A stretch of DNA of 64,000 bases, from NCBI GenBank assembly GCA_019426215.1, contig CM033394.1, forward strand, positions 38,686,423 to 38,750,422. Reading direction: 5' to 3'. Position 1 is the stretch's first letter. Every line of letters starts with the position of its first letter. The position numbers were made by a program, and so were the translations under genes. The notes beneath the pieces are model-generated. The model saw only the letters and a list, made by a program, of their open reading frames with translations, was not told the origin of the DNA and made no database searches. This DNA comes from Buddleja alternifolia (taxonomy: Eukaryota > Streptophyta > Magnoliopsida > Lamiales > Scrophulariaceae). Below are positions 45,774 through 58,150 of the stretch, in pieces.

Positions 45774-47462
45774 TGTTGGTCCCAAGTGGCATATGAAAGG
45801 GTCTAGAAAGGTGGGGGGGGGGGTGTTGAATAGACCCTGAAGTCTTTTTCGACTTCAAAACGTTTCTTACTAAAAGATTTTTGGACGCTTGAAAAGATAG
45901 ACGCTTGAAGTGTCTAACGCTTAACTTAGGCGTTCACTTAAAAATATTGGCGCTTTGGCGAAGTGTCTGATGAAGACTGTTTTTAGGAAGTTAACTCAGA
46001 CTTCAAAATTTGAATACTTTGACCAAGTAGGTTAAGCGTCCAGTTCTTTAATCAGTGTTAGCACAGCGGAATGATTTTTGGAGTCTTCTCTTTGAAAGCT
46101 TTAGCGTCACAAGAGGTTTCTTAGTTGCTTAGCTTTTGATTGTGTTTTACTTAATCAATTTATGCAATAATATGATAGATGAAAGAATTGAATGAAAAGT
46201 AAATGACACAATATTTGTAAGGTTCGTTAGGTGGTGTAATCCCAACTACGTCCTTCTTTTTCCTCGAACACTTGGAGGCAATCCACTAAAATGATTCTCA
46301 AAGAATCACACAGAATCTTCTACAAATTAGGGAGAGATGGATGTCGATGACTTGAGCTCCTTGATCACACAGATTTCTGCTCCAAATCACTTCAATCCCC
46401 TTGCTTCTTTCACCCAGAAATATGGCAAGTATCCAACTTCGACTTCACACAGATCGCGAGGCTTGGATAGGGTTTTTCTAAACGGGTTTGTTTGATTTTG
46501 ATGAAGTTCAAACAACTGGAATATCTCAGTAGTAGTGTAGTTTCTTCAAAAAGAATGTTTGAGATATTGGGTTGACTGTCTCAGGATTTGATGAAAAGCA
46601 AAGAGAATATTTTCTTGAGTATTCTGGCTTTTCTGAGAGTTTAAGGAATGAGACTTCAATGCAACAACAATTTGGCTTGATAATTGTTCTATGTTTGGCT
46701 TGTTGTTGAAGTTCTATTTATAGGCATTCTTGGAGAAAGTGTCCGTTTGACACATGCAAGGGCGCGTGTTTCTCACTTTCTCGAGTGAACCACTTTTGTC
46801 CTTTTTCCTGAAAATCTGCTGCACAAAAGTTGGTGCTGCAGTCTTTGAATAGTTGACAGTCCAATAGGGTGGCTTCTCCGTACGTTTGAAAGTGCTTATC
46901 ACATTTAATCCTCTTATCAGCATTTAATGCATTTGAATTAAATGCTCGTTGGCATTTAATGCACTGAGAATATTTGCATTAAACTCCTTTCGATCAGACG
47001 CTTCAGGAGAATGTTTGTCATTTGATAGACGCTTCATTCATGAACAGAAAGTTCCATTTAATCTGGAGGACTATTTAATGTTTAGATGCTTGGAAAAGTC
47101 TTCAGACTTTATTTAGAAGTGTAGACGCTTGAAACTTCAGTCTTCGTTACTTGACACCTCACTCAGAACATGTCAGGCGCTTAGAGTGAACTTTTTCAAA
47201 CTTCATTCACTATTGATTTCTTGGACGCTTGGAGTCTTCAGATTTCGCAGTCTTGATAAGCTCACTCAAAAAGTATCAAACGCTTAATCTAACCGACTTC
47301 TTCATCTAAGAATGTCAAAAGCAAAAGATAAAATAAAGCCTATACATTTCTAATGTTCAAATGCTTATACAAGTATCTATGAAATTTAAGCATACATAAC
47401 TTTGGGGTCTAACAAGATTCCTAATTGTCATAATCAAAACATCTAGCATGAAATTCCTAACA
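45774..47462 (-). mobile_element. Sirevirus-like solo LTR (1689 bp)
   Basis: Reverse-oriented relative of the LTRs at 18503 and 39273: starts TGTTGGTCCCAAGTGGC, ends ATTCCTAACA, with CCATA on both sides (45769-45773, 47463-47467). It has a run of 10-11 G near 45820 and many GACGCTT words (AAGCGTC on the minus strand). Confidence 0.9.
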
Positions 47463-47540
47463 CCATATGTCATCTTAGAGGCTATCTTTTTAAATTCTTG
47501 TTTATTTTGTTCGTTCTCCATTGATGACATCCCTAACAAC

Positions 47541-47553
47541 TGGTAGCAGAGCC
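47541..47553 (+). other. Primer binding site of the outermost copia element
   Basis: TGGTAGCAGAGCC two bases after the LTR end CCCTAACA. One mismatch to the usual TGGTATCAGAGCC. Confidence 0.8.
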
Positions 47554-47579
47554 TTATGTTTGTAGATTTAGGAAACGTC

Positions 47580-48140
47580 TAGGGGTGTTCATCGGTTCGG
47601 TTCTGTCCGAAACTGAACCAAAACTTCAGTTTTTCGAAATTTCAGACTGAAAATCGAACCAAAACTGTTTGGTTCGATTTTTGGTCAAAGCAATTTTTTG
47701 GGAAAAAAATTGGCCAAATTTGAATTTTGACTCTCGTCCTTTTTATGTATAAGGTCCAAAAATATTAATATAAGTTATAAATTGGTCGAGACAACTAATG
47801 AGTTATAGGAGCATGCAATTCCAATGAGTTTTTTAAACTCTTACAAAAAAAATGAAAACTTGATAGAAATAACTGTATTTTAATTATGGCAAATTTTAAT
47901 TCATTTTCTTTTTTTCCAATAAGTTGTTACTCGAAAATACACTTTTTATATTTTTTGTTCTATATTATACTATATGAAAAAAAAATTGGCTTTCAATTAA
48001 CCGAACTGAACCTTAGAATCGAAAACTGAACCAAAAATTGATTTTTTTAAAAAACTAAAATTAAAAAATAGAATCGAATTTTTGGATTCAGGCTCAAATT
48101 TCAATTTTCGAGCGGTTTAGCCAATCCATGAACCCCTCTA
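47580..48140. mobile_element. hAT-like MITE (561 bp)
   Basis: TAGGGGTGTTCATCGG at the left and CCATGAACCCCTCTA at the right (imperfect inverted repeats), flanked by a perfect 8-bp duplication GAAACGTC (47572-47579, 48141-48148). The internal sequence is full of GGTTCGG/CCGAACC words, as in many plant hAT MITEs. Confidence 0.9.
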
Positions 48141-48148
48141 GAAACGTC

Positions 48149-49300
48149 TTAGATCCAGATCTATGGAGAGCGCTTTGTGTTAGCACAGGTTTGTCGTGGA
48201 AGCGATAGTAGGAGAGGAAAAAAAATTCAAGATCGACAAATTAGTTGGCAAGTAGCACGAATAGATGTTGGGGTGAAGCTGAGGAAGATGACAAAGAAGG
48301 CACATGATCAGTTCGATTGCCAGATTAGAACGAGTAATCTCGTTGAACGTTTACGAGAAAACGTGGTGAAATCGTGGTGTCAGTGAGGCAGAATCACAGT
48401 AGTAGAGGAATATTCTCATTGCTAGCTAGGCAGAACGAGAAGCCAATGGGAACAAATTTGGTGCCAATGAGGCAGAGTAACAGAGTCATAGGTCTGAGTG
48501 ATAGAATCGGTAGCTGTGAGGTAAAACCTCAAGAGATCGTAGGGCAGAATTGTTGCGATAGGAGCCATATCCACATAGTCAGGGTCAAAGGGCAAATAAG
48601 AATAGCCAGATGACGTATGGCAGGGGTTGTGAAAACCATGAGGCAGAGGCACGGTACATGGATGGTAGATTGTGGAGTCATAAATCATGGAGGTTTAATC
48701 CGAAGCTAGCTGGGCAGATTTTCGGAATCGGGGTTTGTTGGCGGATGAATCAGATATAACATGTGCAATGGCAACATCGAGTAGATTTGTGAGATATCCG
48801 AGATTGCTACGGCAGCAGAGAGCATATATGTGAGAGATCCGAGATTGTCATTGTGATACCCGACCCATTTATCATAGAAACTTTTCAGTGATGAATTTTT
48901 ATATATTGTATCTATGTACTCAAGTGATAATTCCTGGTGACTCAATTCTAATTTCAAGAGGGGTTGTAAGTAAATTAAATTTATCTGATGGGTGTGCCAT
49001 AATTGAGGTATAAGTAGGTATTATTTATAACCCTACTAGGGAAGGGGCATCTCATTGACTGCGAATCAACGCGGGGAGGCTGAAGAAAAATCACCACCGA
49101 CTGCAGATAAATTTACACCAAGTATTTCAATTTCAGATCACACGACTAGTTAACAAAGTACCATGGCAAATTTGATCAAGTATAGTGTTCTCAGAACCGT
49201 GGCTATCGTAGGCGGCAACAAGTCAGATTGTGGGAATTCCCATATAAGGCCCACTTTGTCTCTCAAAATATATTATAGTTAGAAGATTGTGTGTGTATAT
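48149..49300 (+). other. Degenerate internal region of the outermost copia element
   Basis: Follows the primer site at 47541. A weak gag-like start (KFKIDKL near 48225) with several stops is the only protein hint. Repeated GAGGCAGA words occur at 48380-48650. Beyond about 49060 nothing is recognisable. Confidence 0.35.
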
Positions 49301-49472
49301 AATATATATGTATATATATATATATATATTAGAATATGACTTCATTTAATCCAAACAAATTAATAGTTGTGCTTTTGGGGACTAACTAGTGGCCGACGTA
49401 CTAATGGAGAAGTTGACGGAAATATTGAGATGTAAAATTAAGTAATTATGTTATCTATGATAAATTTATGTT

Positions 49473-49510
<38 letters not shown>
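49300..49510. repeat. (TA)n and (GA)n microsatellites
   Basis: TA runs near 49303-49330 and 49472-49494, then (GA)n to 49510, abutting the left end of a MULE-like element. Confidence 0.85.
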
Positions 49511-49511
<1 letters not shown>

Positions 49512-51590
49512 TCAAGATCGAATACATATCCTTTCTTAGATAAGATCTAAGACCCAATATACATCATTGGATACATTAAATCCAACCGTCCAAAAAATAA
49601 GGAAGAAACAGGCAGGAAAAAATGGAAAATAGGGATTAGGGGTATAATGGACAAAATGAAAAAAATATACATCACTCATTTACCAAAAATAACGGCAATC
49701 TTCTCCCGCAATCTCTCAAAAACTGATACCCACGAACAGCCCAAGATTAACGCAATCAATTTATAGAATCGTATTAACTTCGTTCGATTATCACAAAAAA
49801 AAATTCTGAAACCCACATGTTCTGGAAATTCTGAAACCCACGAAAAAATTCTGAAAATCGAGATTGCAAACCCAGAATCTGAAAAGATTGAATTCCACAT
49901 GTTTTCGCTTACATCATTGTTATTTGCTTTGATTTTTGATTTTTGAATGTTCTGTTATTTCTGTATATGGCTTAATTAGTAAACTATAATGGTGATATAC
50001 CATATATTGTGATTTGAACACATTATACAGCTCATTATATTACATTATACAGCGTATTATATTACATTATACAGCTCATTATATTACATTATACAGCGTA
50101 TTATATTACATTATACAGTTCATACAATAGGGATATACAACATGTGATTGTGCTCCTTTCAACAGTCAGTTGAATATATTATACAGCATTTTGTACTACA
50201 TTATACAGTATATTATAATCTATTATACAGTATCATATAAGCCATTATACAGTGAATCCATAAGCTAATTAATCCATTATATAATAGTTAATAATCAAAT
50301 ATACAGTAAATATAAACAAGGTAAAGTACGAAAATAATGGAAATAAATAAAAATAAAAATAAAAATCCGACTGAAAACACAAAAACGCAAAAAAATCTAT
50401 TAAAACGATGGAATTTGGACCCGATAGGGTGGTGCTCAGCATACTTATGATAAGTATCTAAGTTGTTTTTAAAACGACGTTTCCTACAAGATTGAAGTAA
50501 AGCTTGGGACCAAATTCCAAAAACAGTTTTTGCCTTTCGGAAATTTAAAATATATATATTTTTATTATTTTTTTAAAGCAAAACGCAGTAGATGAGTGGT
50601 GATATACAATGTAGTATTTAGTGACATCACAAGTAGTGATTTTTTAAACCATCATACAGTAGCTTATAAACTATTATACAGTAGTTTGTAAACCATTATA
50701 CAGTAAATACAACTGTAATATACAGTGTGTGATTAGTGACATATAATTAGTGATTTCAAACCATTATATAGTATCTTATAAACAACTATACAGTATGTTA
50801 TAACATTTTCTACAGTATTTTACAACCCATTTTAGAGTGTGTGTTTATACATCATACAATTACAATTTTATAATTATTATACAGTATCTTATAAGTCATT
50901 ATACATTATGTTATAACACATAATACAGTGTATTGTAACTCATTATACAGTATATTGGCTGAAGAATTATTCATTCATCATCCCATTACCTGTGCATAGT
51001 CTCATGTGGCAAAAGCTTTTTCCATAATAATGAAACTGAAAATTATGTGTGACTAATTAATTCCCAATTTTTCATTAGGAGCTTCCAAATTCAAATCAAT
51101 TATTTAAGTAGCAACAACAGCTTCCGCCATGGCTATTCTTCGGCGACGCAGGTGATGGCTTGACAATGACGTAATAAAAAACTATTGATAATGGAGGAAA
51201 AAAATGCAGAATTCGTGATGACGATGAATTGGCGATTATGATTCGAAAGAAAAAAAATGAATTTGGAAGCAGAATTGATGAATGATGAAGAAATTTTACG
51301 TTTTGGTAATGAAATTGATAATTTTGGATCGAATTATAATTAAAAATAAAAAATGAATTGAGAAACAAAATTTGTTATGGAGCAATAACAGAGATTTGAT
51401 TTTGATCCTACATAATAATTGCATGAGTTTGTTACGATTTGTTGACTAAAATGCCCCTACTAGCATTAAAAAATATTATATAATCTGAAAAATGGGTTAA
51501 ATCCAGACCTTAGGATCAAGTGTTATCAATGGTGTAGATTGAGTCTTATATCTTACATAATCCAATAGAATGTATTTGATTCATACCCTA
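49511..51590. mobile_element. MULE-like element 1 (about 2.1 kb)
   Basis: The terminal ~80 bp at the two ends are imperfect inverted repeats (shared words AATACAT, AAGATCTAAGACCCAAT/AAGATATAAGACTCAAT, ACATCATTGG/ACACCATTG). Similarity extends inward to AGGGGTATAATGG against AGGGGCATTTTAG. Both ends lie against TA/GA microsatellites, so no TSD can be read. About 1 kb of ATTATACAG-type repeats lies inside (50018-50960). No transposase. Same family as 51613-53466. Confidence 0.65.
50018..50960. repeat. ATTATACAG repeat array 1
   Basis: Near-perfect 22-bp tandem units (ATTATATTACATTATACAGC type) at 50021-50120, then degenerate units of about 20-40 bp around TATACAGTA to 50960. Confidence 0.8.
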
Positions 51591-51977
51591 TATATATATA
51601 TATATATATATAGGGTCAAGATCTAATACATACTCTATCTTAGATAAGATATAAGACCCAATATACATCATTGGATCAATTAAATCCAACAGTCCATAAA
51701 AAAAGCAAATAACAGGCAGGGGAATTGATTTCAATTAAATCAGGGGTATAATAGTCAAATTTACATCATTACAGCATCTACAACCCGCTTGTATCTATAA
51801 AGTCATCGTGCTTACAGCTCTACAACTTTCCCCTCCCACCCCCATTTCAATTATGATGACCTCTTAATACCAACAAAACAATCATTCATCCCCTTTCATT
51901 GAAAAGCACAAAATCCCTAGAATTTCACACTTTGTTTTGTGAATTGAATTTTCAACATAACGGAGAGAGAAACAGCG

Positions 51978-52348
51978 ATGGCAGAATGTCCGGTTACATT
52001 TGTTCTTGACAAGCTCACAACTTTACTAGCGGAAAATGTGAATCTGATGAAAGATGATAAAAAAGAGGTTGAATTCGTGCGAGATGAACTTGAGAGAATG
52101 AGAGCTTTCTTCAGAGTCGCTGACGCTGCGGAAGACAGTGATCCAGGCTCAAAGTGTGGGTGAAGCAGGTACGTGATGTTGCTTATGACATTGAAGACAT
52201 CATAGATGAGTTCATGCTCCACCTCCACTACACTAATGGCGGTTGCTCTGCTTTTCTTCGTAAGCTGATTTTCTCCCTCAGGAATATGAAAAATGGGTAC
52301 GAAATTGTTTCTGAAATTCGGAGTATCAAATCCAGGATGACAGATATA
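51978..52348 (+). pseudogene. Captured NLR fragment (Rx-N coiled-coil, RPM1-like)
   Basis: MAECPVTFVLDKLTTLLAEN starts a typical CC-NLR N-terminus. The helix with EVEFVRDELERMRAFFR and the EDVID-type motif DIEDIIDEF follow, then FLRKLIFSLRNMKNGYEI. A one-base frameshift near 52145-52160 breaks it. The fragment ends abruptly at about 52348 in the ATTATACAG array, with no NB-ARC domain. Full-length CC-NLRs are ~900 aa, so this is about the first 125 residues. It carries its own short 5' leader. Confidence 0.85.
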
Positions 52349-52800
52349 ATATACAGTATCCTATAAGCCATTATACAGTATGTTATAACACATTATACTA
52401 TATATTATAACTCATTATACTGTATATTATAACTCATTATACAAAATATGTTTATAACATATTAAAAATATTCAATTATACAATATCTTATAAGACATTA
52501 TACAGTATATTATAACACATTATACGGTATGTTATAACTCATTATATAGTACGTGTTTATAACATATTAAAAATATGCAATTATACAGTATCTTATAAGC
52601 CATTATACAGTATATTATAACACATTATACGGTATATTATAACTCATTATATAGTATGAGTTTATAACATATTAAAAATATTCAATTATACAGTATCTTA
52701 TAAGTCATTATACATTATGTTATAACACATAATACAGTGTATTATAACTCATTATCATCCCATTACATGTGCGTAGTCTCATTTGGAAAGAAATTATTAT
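52346..52800. repeat. ATTATACAG repeat array 2
   Basis: Units of the type CATTATACAGTATnTTATAAn repeat with larger blocks of ~120 bp (the ATAACATATTAAAAATAT block recurs at ~52450, 52560 and 52665). Confidence 0.8.
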
Positions 52801-52926
52801 ACAGTATACACACATCAAACAAGCATATTCTACCCACACTTTTCCAATAAATAATACCCACTGATCTCCCCAAATAAACCAATAAACATCCAACTCTTCT
52901 ACACACATTAAAACACACACAAATAT

Positions 52927-52929
<3 letters not shown>

Positions 52930-52972
<43 letters not shown>
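52930..52972. repeat. (TC)n microsatellite
   Basis: About 21 TC units inside MULE-like element 2. Confidence 0.95.
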
Positions 52973-52976
<4 letters not shown>

Positions 52977-53768
52977 ACATATAATAATATTAGAATTGTA
53001 AGCTTTAACATAATTTAACATTGTTCGAAGATTGAATCTCTTTTTGCCACTTCTGGAGAAGATTAGAGACGTCGAGTGGGTGACGATTCTTGATGCCGCC
53101 ATTATTTGATTGAAGAAATTGAAGAGGGCGTTTCATTTTGCCAAAAAATTCTTGAAAGTGTGTCACGCTGGCAGCAAACTTTACCTGTGAAATCCCCATT
53201 TGTGTATATAATTTTATGAAGGAATAATTAAAAAGGGATGAAGAATCTGTTATTGCTTATAATAAGGGATTTGATTTTGATCTTGTATGTTATTTGATTG
53301 GGTTTGTTAGACCTATTGACTAAAATGCCCCTATCATCATTAAATTAAAGATTAAAACTGAAATAATGGCTTTAATTATGGACCTTGGGATCAAATGGTT
53401 TAAATGGTCTAGATTGGGTCTTATATCTTACCTAAAGAATAGGAATGTATTTGATCCACATCCTATACATATATGATATCTCTTGGATTTTAGGAATAAA
53501 GTATTGGCAGTCATCCTAATAATTAGCCCAATTCTACTCGATCCATTAAAATGTGATGATTAATTGCTTAGCTTCACATGTGTGTTGAGGTAATAACAGT
53601 AGTTCTAAGGAAGAAAAGAAAGGTTGAATCTGCACTAACCTATTCAAGTGGCTTACGTATCGATTCATAGATTAAGGATACATATAAATAGTTTATAATT
53701 GACAGAATTCATAATTGAATACACGATTTAAGATTTGTTATCATTATTGGTCGTTATTGATCCACTGC

Positions 53769-55624
53769 TAATAGGGTGTGAATTTACATATTTTAGAGCC
53801 TCATATTTATTGGATTTATATTGGTTTATGCATGATGTATACCACATTTGCGTTTAATTTGTGTGCTTATCGAGTAAAGGTGGAAAATCACTACAATAGA
53901 GAAATAACGCAAGAAAATACAGAATTTATGCATATTTCGAGTTCGAATTTGAGGACGTCTCCTTCAAAAAAGTTGTTTATCTCTGTGGTAGCTTCACTTT
54001 AAAACTTGAATTATCCAAATCGGAGGTCTGTGGAGAGAGTTATGAAGGAAATACAATTGTTGCGCCGAACAGAGAAGTACATATGTCAAGATACGCCCCA
54101 GCGCCCTCCTAGTCATGCCTAGGCGTGGATAGTCCAAATGTTACTCCTTTTCAGCCTAAATTCCAGCATTATATGATGGGTAAGAATCACTTTTGGCCAT
54201 AATTCAGCACATGTGTTGAGGGGTTGTCATAAGTGTGTTTCTTGGTAGATTTACTTTATGGGCGCCAAATCAGAAACAACCTCCATGTTGAAACGTAATT
54301 TAGGTATACTTAGCGACCGAATTGGACACAATGTCCATCTGGAAAGTTGTAGATCTATGTTTTATCTGCACATGGGGACTTGAATCATCCAATTTGGAGA
54401 TCTTTGGAGAATTTTATGAGGAAAATACTAAGACTGCGCTGGAAAGCAAGAAAATGGCAGCATGCATGTGTTTTGTTGAAGTTTTCACATGGTTATGCTT
54501 GGTGGAATTCTTAAGGGCCGAAAGTTCAACATTTTTTAGCTGGTTGGAATCTTAAAATCCATACTTTAAGCATCACCTTAGGTGGAATTCTCATTGGGGA
54601 ACTTTAATGGGAATTCTTAATGCATACTTTAGTGGAATTTTGGCTATAAAAGGAGGGGGAACCCATACTCTTCATCATTCACTATCAATTTCAGATTCTT
54701 GGAGGAGAGGGGGGCAGCCCCTAATCTGATTTCTCCACCATTCATCACCATTCTTCATCACTCTTGGAGGGGAAAACTAGAGGAAGGAAAAGAGCTTGGG
54801 GATTGAAGGCTCAACTTCAAGATCCATCATCATTCACCATTTAGGGAGTTTTTAAGAGCTTTTCATTTCATTTATGTCTATGAATATTCCTCTTATGTCT
54901 TTTATGCTTTCAATTATGAACTAAATTCGTAAGACTAGGGCCATGTAAGGCCAAATTGTGATATATGCTTACAAGAGATGATTGTTGAGGTTGTTCTTAT
55001 ATTGTTATATGATGTGAATTGTGTTTTTGTCTATCTTGCATATACTTGATCACTATATGTTAGAATCTTATGCCTAGGTTAATATTTCGGGAGAAAATTG
55101 ACTTAGGGTGCAAGAAATTCACATCATGACCCGCAACTAATGAGGAATTGCCCTAGACATAGGTAAAGATTCCCGGATGAAGTCGTTCGATTCAAATCGA
55201 GTGAACTCTAGTACATTAATGCATGTTTAGTGGTTAGATTTTCGGATAGGGATATTTGGGGAATCACGATCTAAGTATAGGAGTTCATACGTGAGACATC
55301 GGTTATTCTCTACCTTAGAAGTTTTCACCATAACAATATAAGAGTAATTCTACAACAAGAGCCTTTATAAGTATATTTGATCAATTTGGACCTAGCATGT
55401 GCCTTAGTCTCCCTTTATAATTGGTTTTAATTCATTTGCATTACCTTGTTCTTATTGTACACGTTTTTACATTTAAGTTACTTTTATTGTAGTTGTTTTT
55501 TTTATAAAATCATAAACTAGAATTCAAGTCTCCGTGGTTGGACAACCCGGACTTTTCGTCCACACTTATTACTACACACGACTAGTGCACTTGCTATCAT
55601 AGCACGTTAGCTTTTAGCGTGTCA
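53769..55624 (+). mobile_element. Tat-like solo LTR (1856 bp)
   Basis: Reverse-orientation relative of the LTR at 32502: ends AGCACGTTAGCTTTTAGCGTGTCA, shares GGACAACCCGGACTTTTCGTCC and GGGCCATGTAAGGCC. Flanked by ACTGC (53764-53768, 55625-55629). The first base after the TSD reads TAATAGG instead of TGATAAG, so its terminus has mutated. Carries GCGCC/CCTAGGCGTGG words near 54090-54130. Confidence 0.8.
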
Positions 55625-55631
55625 ACTGCTT

Positions 55632-56877
55632 TGTTGGGTTTCACGTAAAAACACATAATCGTAGCGGAAAAATTTCAAAAATTTAATTAAAAACCCAAAC
55701 GTGTACTCTAATTCGCATAATTGAATCTCAAACATACATTAACGAGTAAATCCGACTTACCCGTTGAAGCGAGGTGGTAGGAGAATCCAATTCTTCTTTT
55801 AAACTTTAGATTGATGAACTTCTTGAATTCTTCTGTTTTTCAATTCTTGAAGTTGTAGATGAATCCAACAACGAATCACGTTGCCTCTAAATTATCACGC
55901 GCGAATTGATGACGAAAAATTCCCTTCTTGTTCTCTATAGGAGCGACGGCTTTGGTGTATAGAGAGGGAAAATATTTTTCTTCTTCTATTCTTTGGAGAA
56001 TTACAATTCATGTAATCTATTCACTTCTCTAGGTTAAAGTCAAGAGAACCCTTTTATAACTCAATGACTTGTTGACCAAGACAAAACAAAAAAGACCAAT
56101 TTGATCATCCAACCTAGTCTAATGGGTGTCCTCATGGATGACCCATATAGGGCCCGGAATTCTTTTGTTTTGTTAATTTCTTTATTCAATTAATTATTTA
56201 TTTTATCCAATAAAAAATATATTAATTAAATAATAAAATTAATTAGATAAATTAATTCATTAATATATTTCTCTAAGAAATTAATTAATAATTAGTCTTA
56301 TCCAATAATTAATTATCTTATGCAATAAGCAATTAATTATTTAACTTATCCAATAGATTAAATCTCTCCAAAATAAAATAGAAAATCCTTTTTTCAATTT
56401 TCTTCATCAATTCTTTAGCACGACTCTTTAGGTTTGTTTCATTTGGCAATGAGAGGAAACCAAAAAAAGTGGGTAACACTTAGCTAGTCATGTGGCCCGC
56501 TTCGTAGCCCAAATGAAATATGAAGGAATGGATTATTCCACAACCTTTCCATGATACTAGACAGATACTCCCATGTCGGAGTTAAGATTGTACAAGTATT
56601 CGAAATCTTTATTTGTCCATTAAAGATTTTATATTACTTGCGAACTTGTTTTAGTAATCAAGATCGATCTCTCTAGTGTCACTCTTCCTATCCCGTAGGA
56701 AGTAGAGGGATCGCACTGAAAACATGAACAAAATGTTTTACACAACTTGTAGATGCAGATAAGAATTAAGTGAAAACTTAAACGATGCCTTTTATTATAA
56801 ATAATATTTAAGTTCAATACAAGATAGATGCCCTATTCATACTATCCTCTATGGCATCTAAGGGCATAATCCTAACA
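55632..56877 (-). mobile_element. copia solo LTR (1246 bp)
   Basis: TGTTGGGTTTCACG...ATAATCCTAACA with a perfect TGCTT duplication (55627-55631, 56878-56882). Diverged relative of the LTR at 43952 (shared GTTGCCTCTAAATT, CGACGGCT, TTTGGCAATGAGAGGA, GGGTAACAC). Confidence 0.88.
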
Positions 56878-57273
56878 TGCTTGATTATTTAGATTCAATT
56901 GGAGATGAATCACAAAACTCTTAATGTGAACATAAGTTAACTTAGGGATTGGGTTAGCAGAGGTAAGTGACTCTTCACTCGTCTAGTTTATATAAACTCG
57001 TATATGTAATATTTTTGGGTGTGTGTGTGATTTTCGTAGCTTGGATCAAGTATGCGTATATATGTATTGTTTTTGCGAAAACATGAATATCATTTGAGTT
57101 TTTTGAGTGTGGAATTGAAAGGTGAAAATACGTTTTCATTTATGTGATAGGATGGTTTTGAAAACGTGACTATTGTAGAGGTGGTTTTGAAAACCCATGG
57201 TTGAGACTGACACAACATTGACTATTCCGGAATAGGCTATGAAAAGCCATTAGTTATTTGGATTTGAGTGTTG

Positions 57274-57413
57274 GTCAGTGACCCATGATAGGGGGTGATG
57301 CCTATCTCAGTGACCCAGTGTAGATGGATTAAGCCTACACCAGTGACCCAGTACAAGGGGGTGAAACCTGTACTAGTGACCCGAGACAGGGGGGTTAAAC
57401 TTGTCTCTAACCA
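57274..57413. repeat. 33-bp array of four hairpins, second copy
   Basis: GTGACCC separators at 57278, 57310, 57343 and 57376 (32, 33, 33 bp apart). Stems GATAGG/CCTATC, GTGTAG/CTACAC, GTACA/TGTAC and GAGACA/TGTCTC. Same order (inverted) and same stem identities as 24467-24605. Confidence 0.85.
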
Positions 57414-57846
57414 ATGTTGGCTTATGTGTTAGTTTTGCATGGTGAAATTGTGTCGATATTGGTTGTTTCATTTAAATAAAAAAAATTCAACTATTGTTCT
57501 TGTTATAGTGATATTCTTTCGAAATTAAAATAATTGTTTCTTCCAAATAAAAGAAATAATTGTTATTTTGCTTGCGTGATCCAACTAGTTGAGTGTTAGA
57601 GTTATTTATTGGGCCGTCGCACTTACTATTCTTATTAACATTTTTCAGATATCGAGACTTAGTGAAGTGGAGAAACTTTGAAGTCAGTTATCTTGAGGAC
57701 CTCAACTTAAGAGTTAATATTGCTTTTAGTCTTATTCGAGATAGATTTTATTTTTATGTTTTTATTTTTAGTTTGGAGTTAGAGATTCACTTATGAGAAT
57801 CATATGTATTTAGTTGTATGTGAGAATTTTGTTGTTATCGAAGAGT

Positions 57847-58150
57847 TGTGTTTTCTAAGTGACTTTGGCAATTGAATTGTATTAGGATTATTTTTCCTAA
57901 TTGCCTAGAAGTATGATTGTGTTTCCTATTTGAAATAGATTTTAATTGCCTTATTTATCAGATCTTCTACTCTATAACTATGAGTTTATACATTGTAATT
58001 GATGTTTGACTCCATAAATAAAAATGTAAAATTAGAGTTGGCCATTATAGACAATTTAAACGAACCGCGTTAAATTCCCTATATCATTTTAGAGACTAGT
58101 TTTCTAAATTTCGGTTTATTTTCATCACATCTGTTAATGCCATCCTAACA
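57847..58150 (+). repeat. copia LTR, second copy of the outermost family
   Basis: Aligns with the three pieces of the LTR at 13301-47538: TTTGGCAATTGA, TTGACTCCATAAA, ending GCCATCCTAACA. No primer site or polypurine tract adjoins, so it is either a solo LTR or the 3' LTR of the same element. No TSD was recognised. Confidence 0.65.

Larger units (their letters stand above)
13301..47538 (+). mobile_element. Outermost copia LTR (split into three pieces)
   Basis: Pieces 13301-13411, 45637-45773 and 47468-47538 align consecutively with the copy at 57847-58150 (shared TTTGGCAATTGA, then TTGACTCCATAAA, then the CTAACA end), giving an LTR of about 320 bp. The insertions between the pieces are bounded by AGTTT and CCATA duplications. 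A primer binding site follows at 47541, so this is a 5' LTR on the plus strand. The left border is approximate. Confidence 0.75.
51613..53466. mobile_element. MULE-like element 2 (Pack-MULE candidate, 1.85 kb)
   Basis: Starts GGGTCAAGATCTAATACAT after a TA microsatellite and ends ATTTGATCCACATCCTATA. The terminal ~80 bp are imperfect inverted repeats and match element 1. Contents: a captured NLR N-terminus (51978-52348), an ATTATACAG array (52346-52800), a (TC)n tract (52930-52972) and an unrecognised minus-strand frame (53005-53199). The terminal repeats plus host gene fragment fit a Pack-MULE, but the superfamily is an inference. Confidence 0.65.
53480..57846 (+). mobile_element. Tekay-like LTR fragment, interrupted twice
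   Basis: Plus-oriented relative of the solo LTR at 23850-25986. Similarity is clear at 53740-53768 (GGTCGTTATTGATCCACTGC) and resumes at 56883 with TTTAGATTCAATTGGAGATG. It runs through the hairpin array (57274-57413) and the GAGTGTTAGAG/GGGCCGTCG segment to about 57846. The solo LTRs at 53769 and 55632 sit in the gap. The left border is not clear. Confidence 0.72.

Noticed and set aside
48177..48957. Frames of 69-88 codons on both strands
   Set aside because: No domain. They fall in a decayed copia internal region with stops on every side.
49981..50960. CRISPR-like regular repeats (ATTATACAG)
   Set aside because: Plant nuclear context, AT-rich degenerate units without unique spacers; an element-internal satellite.
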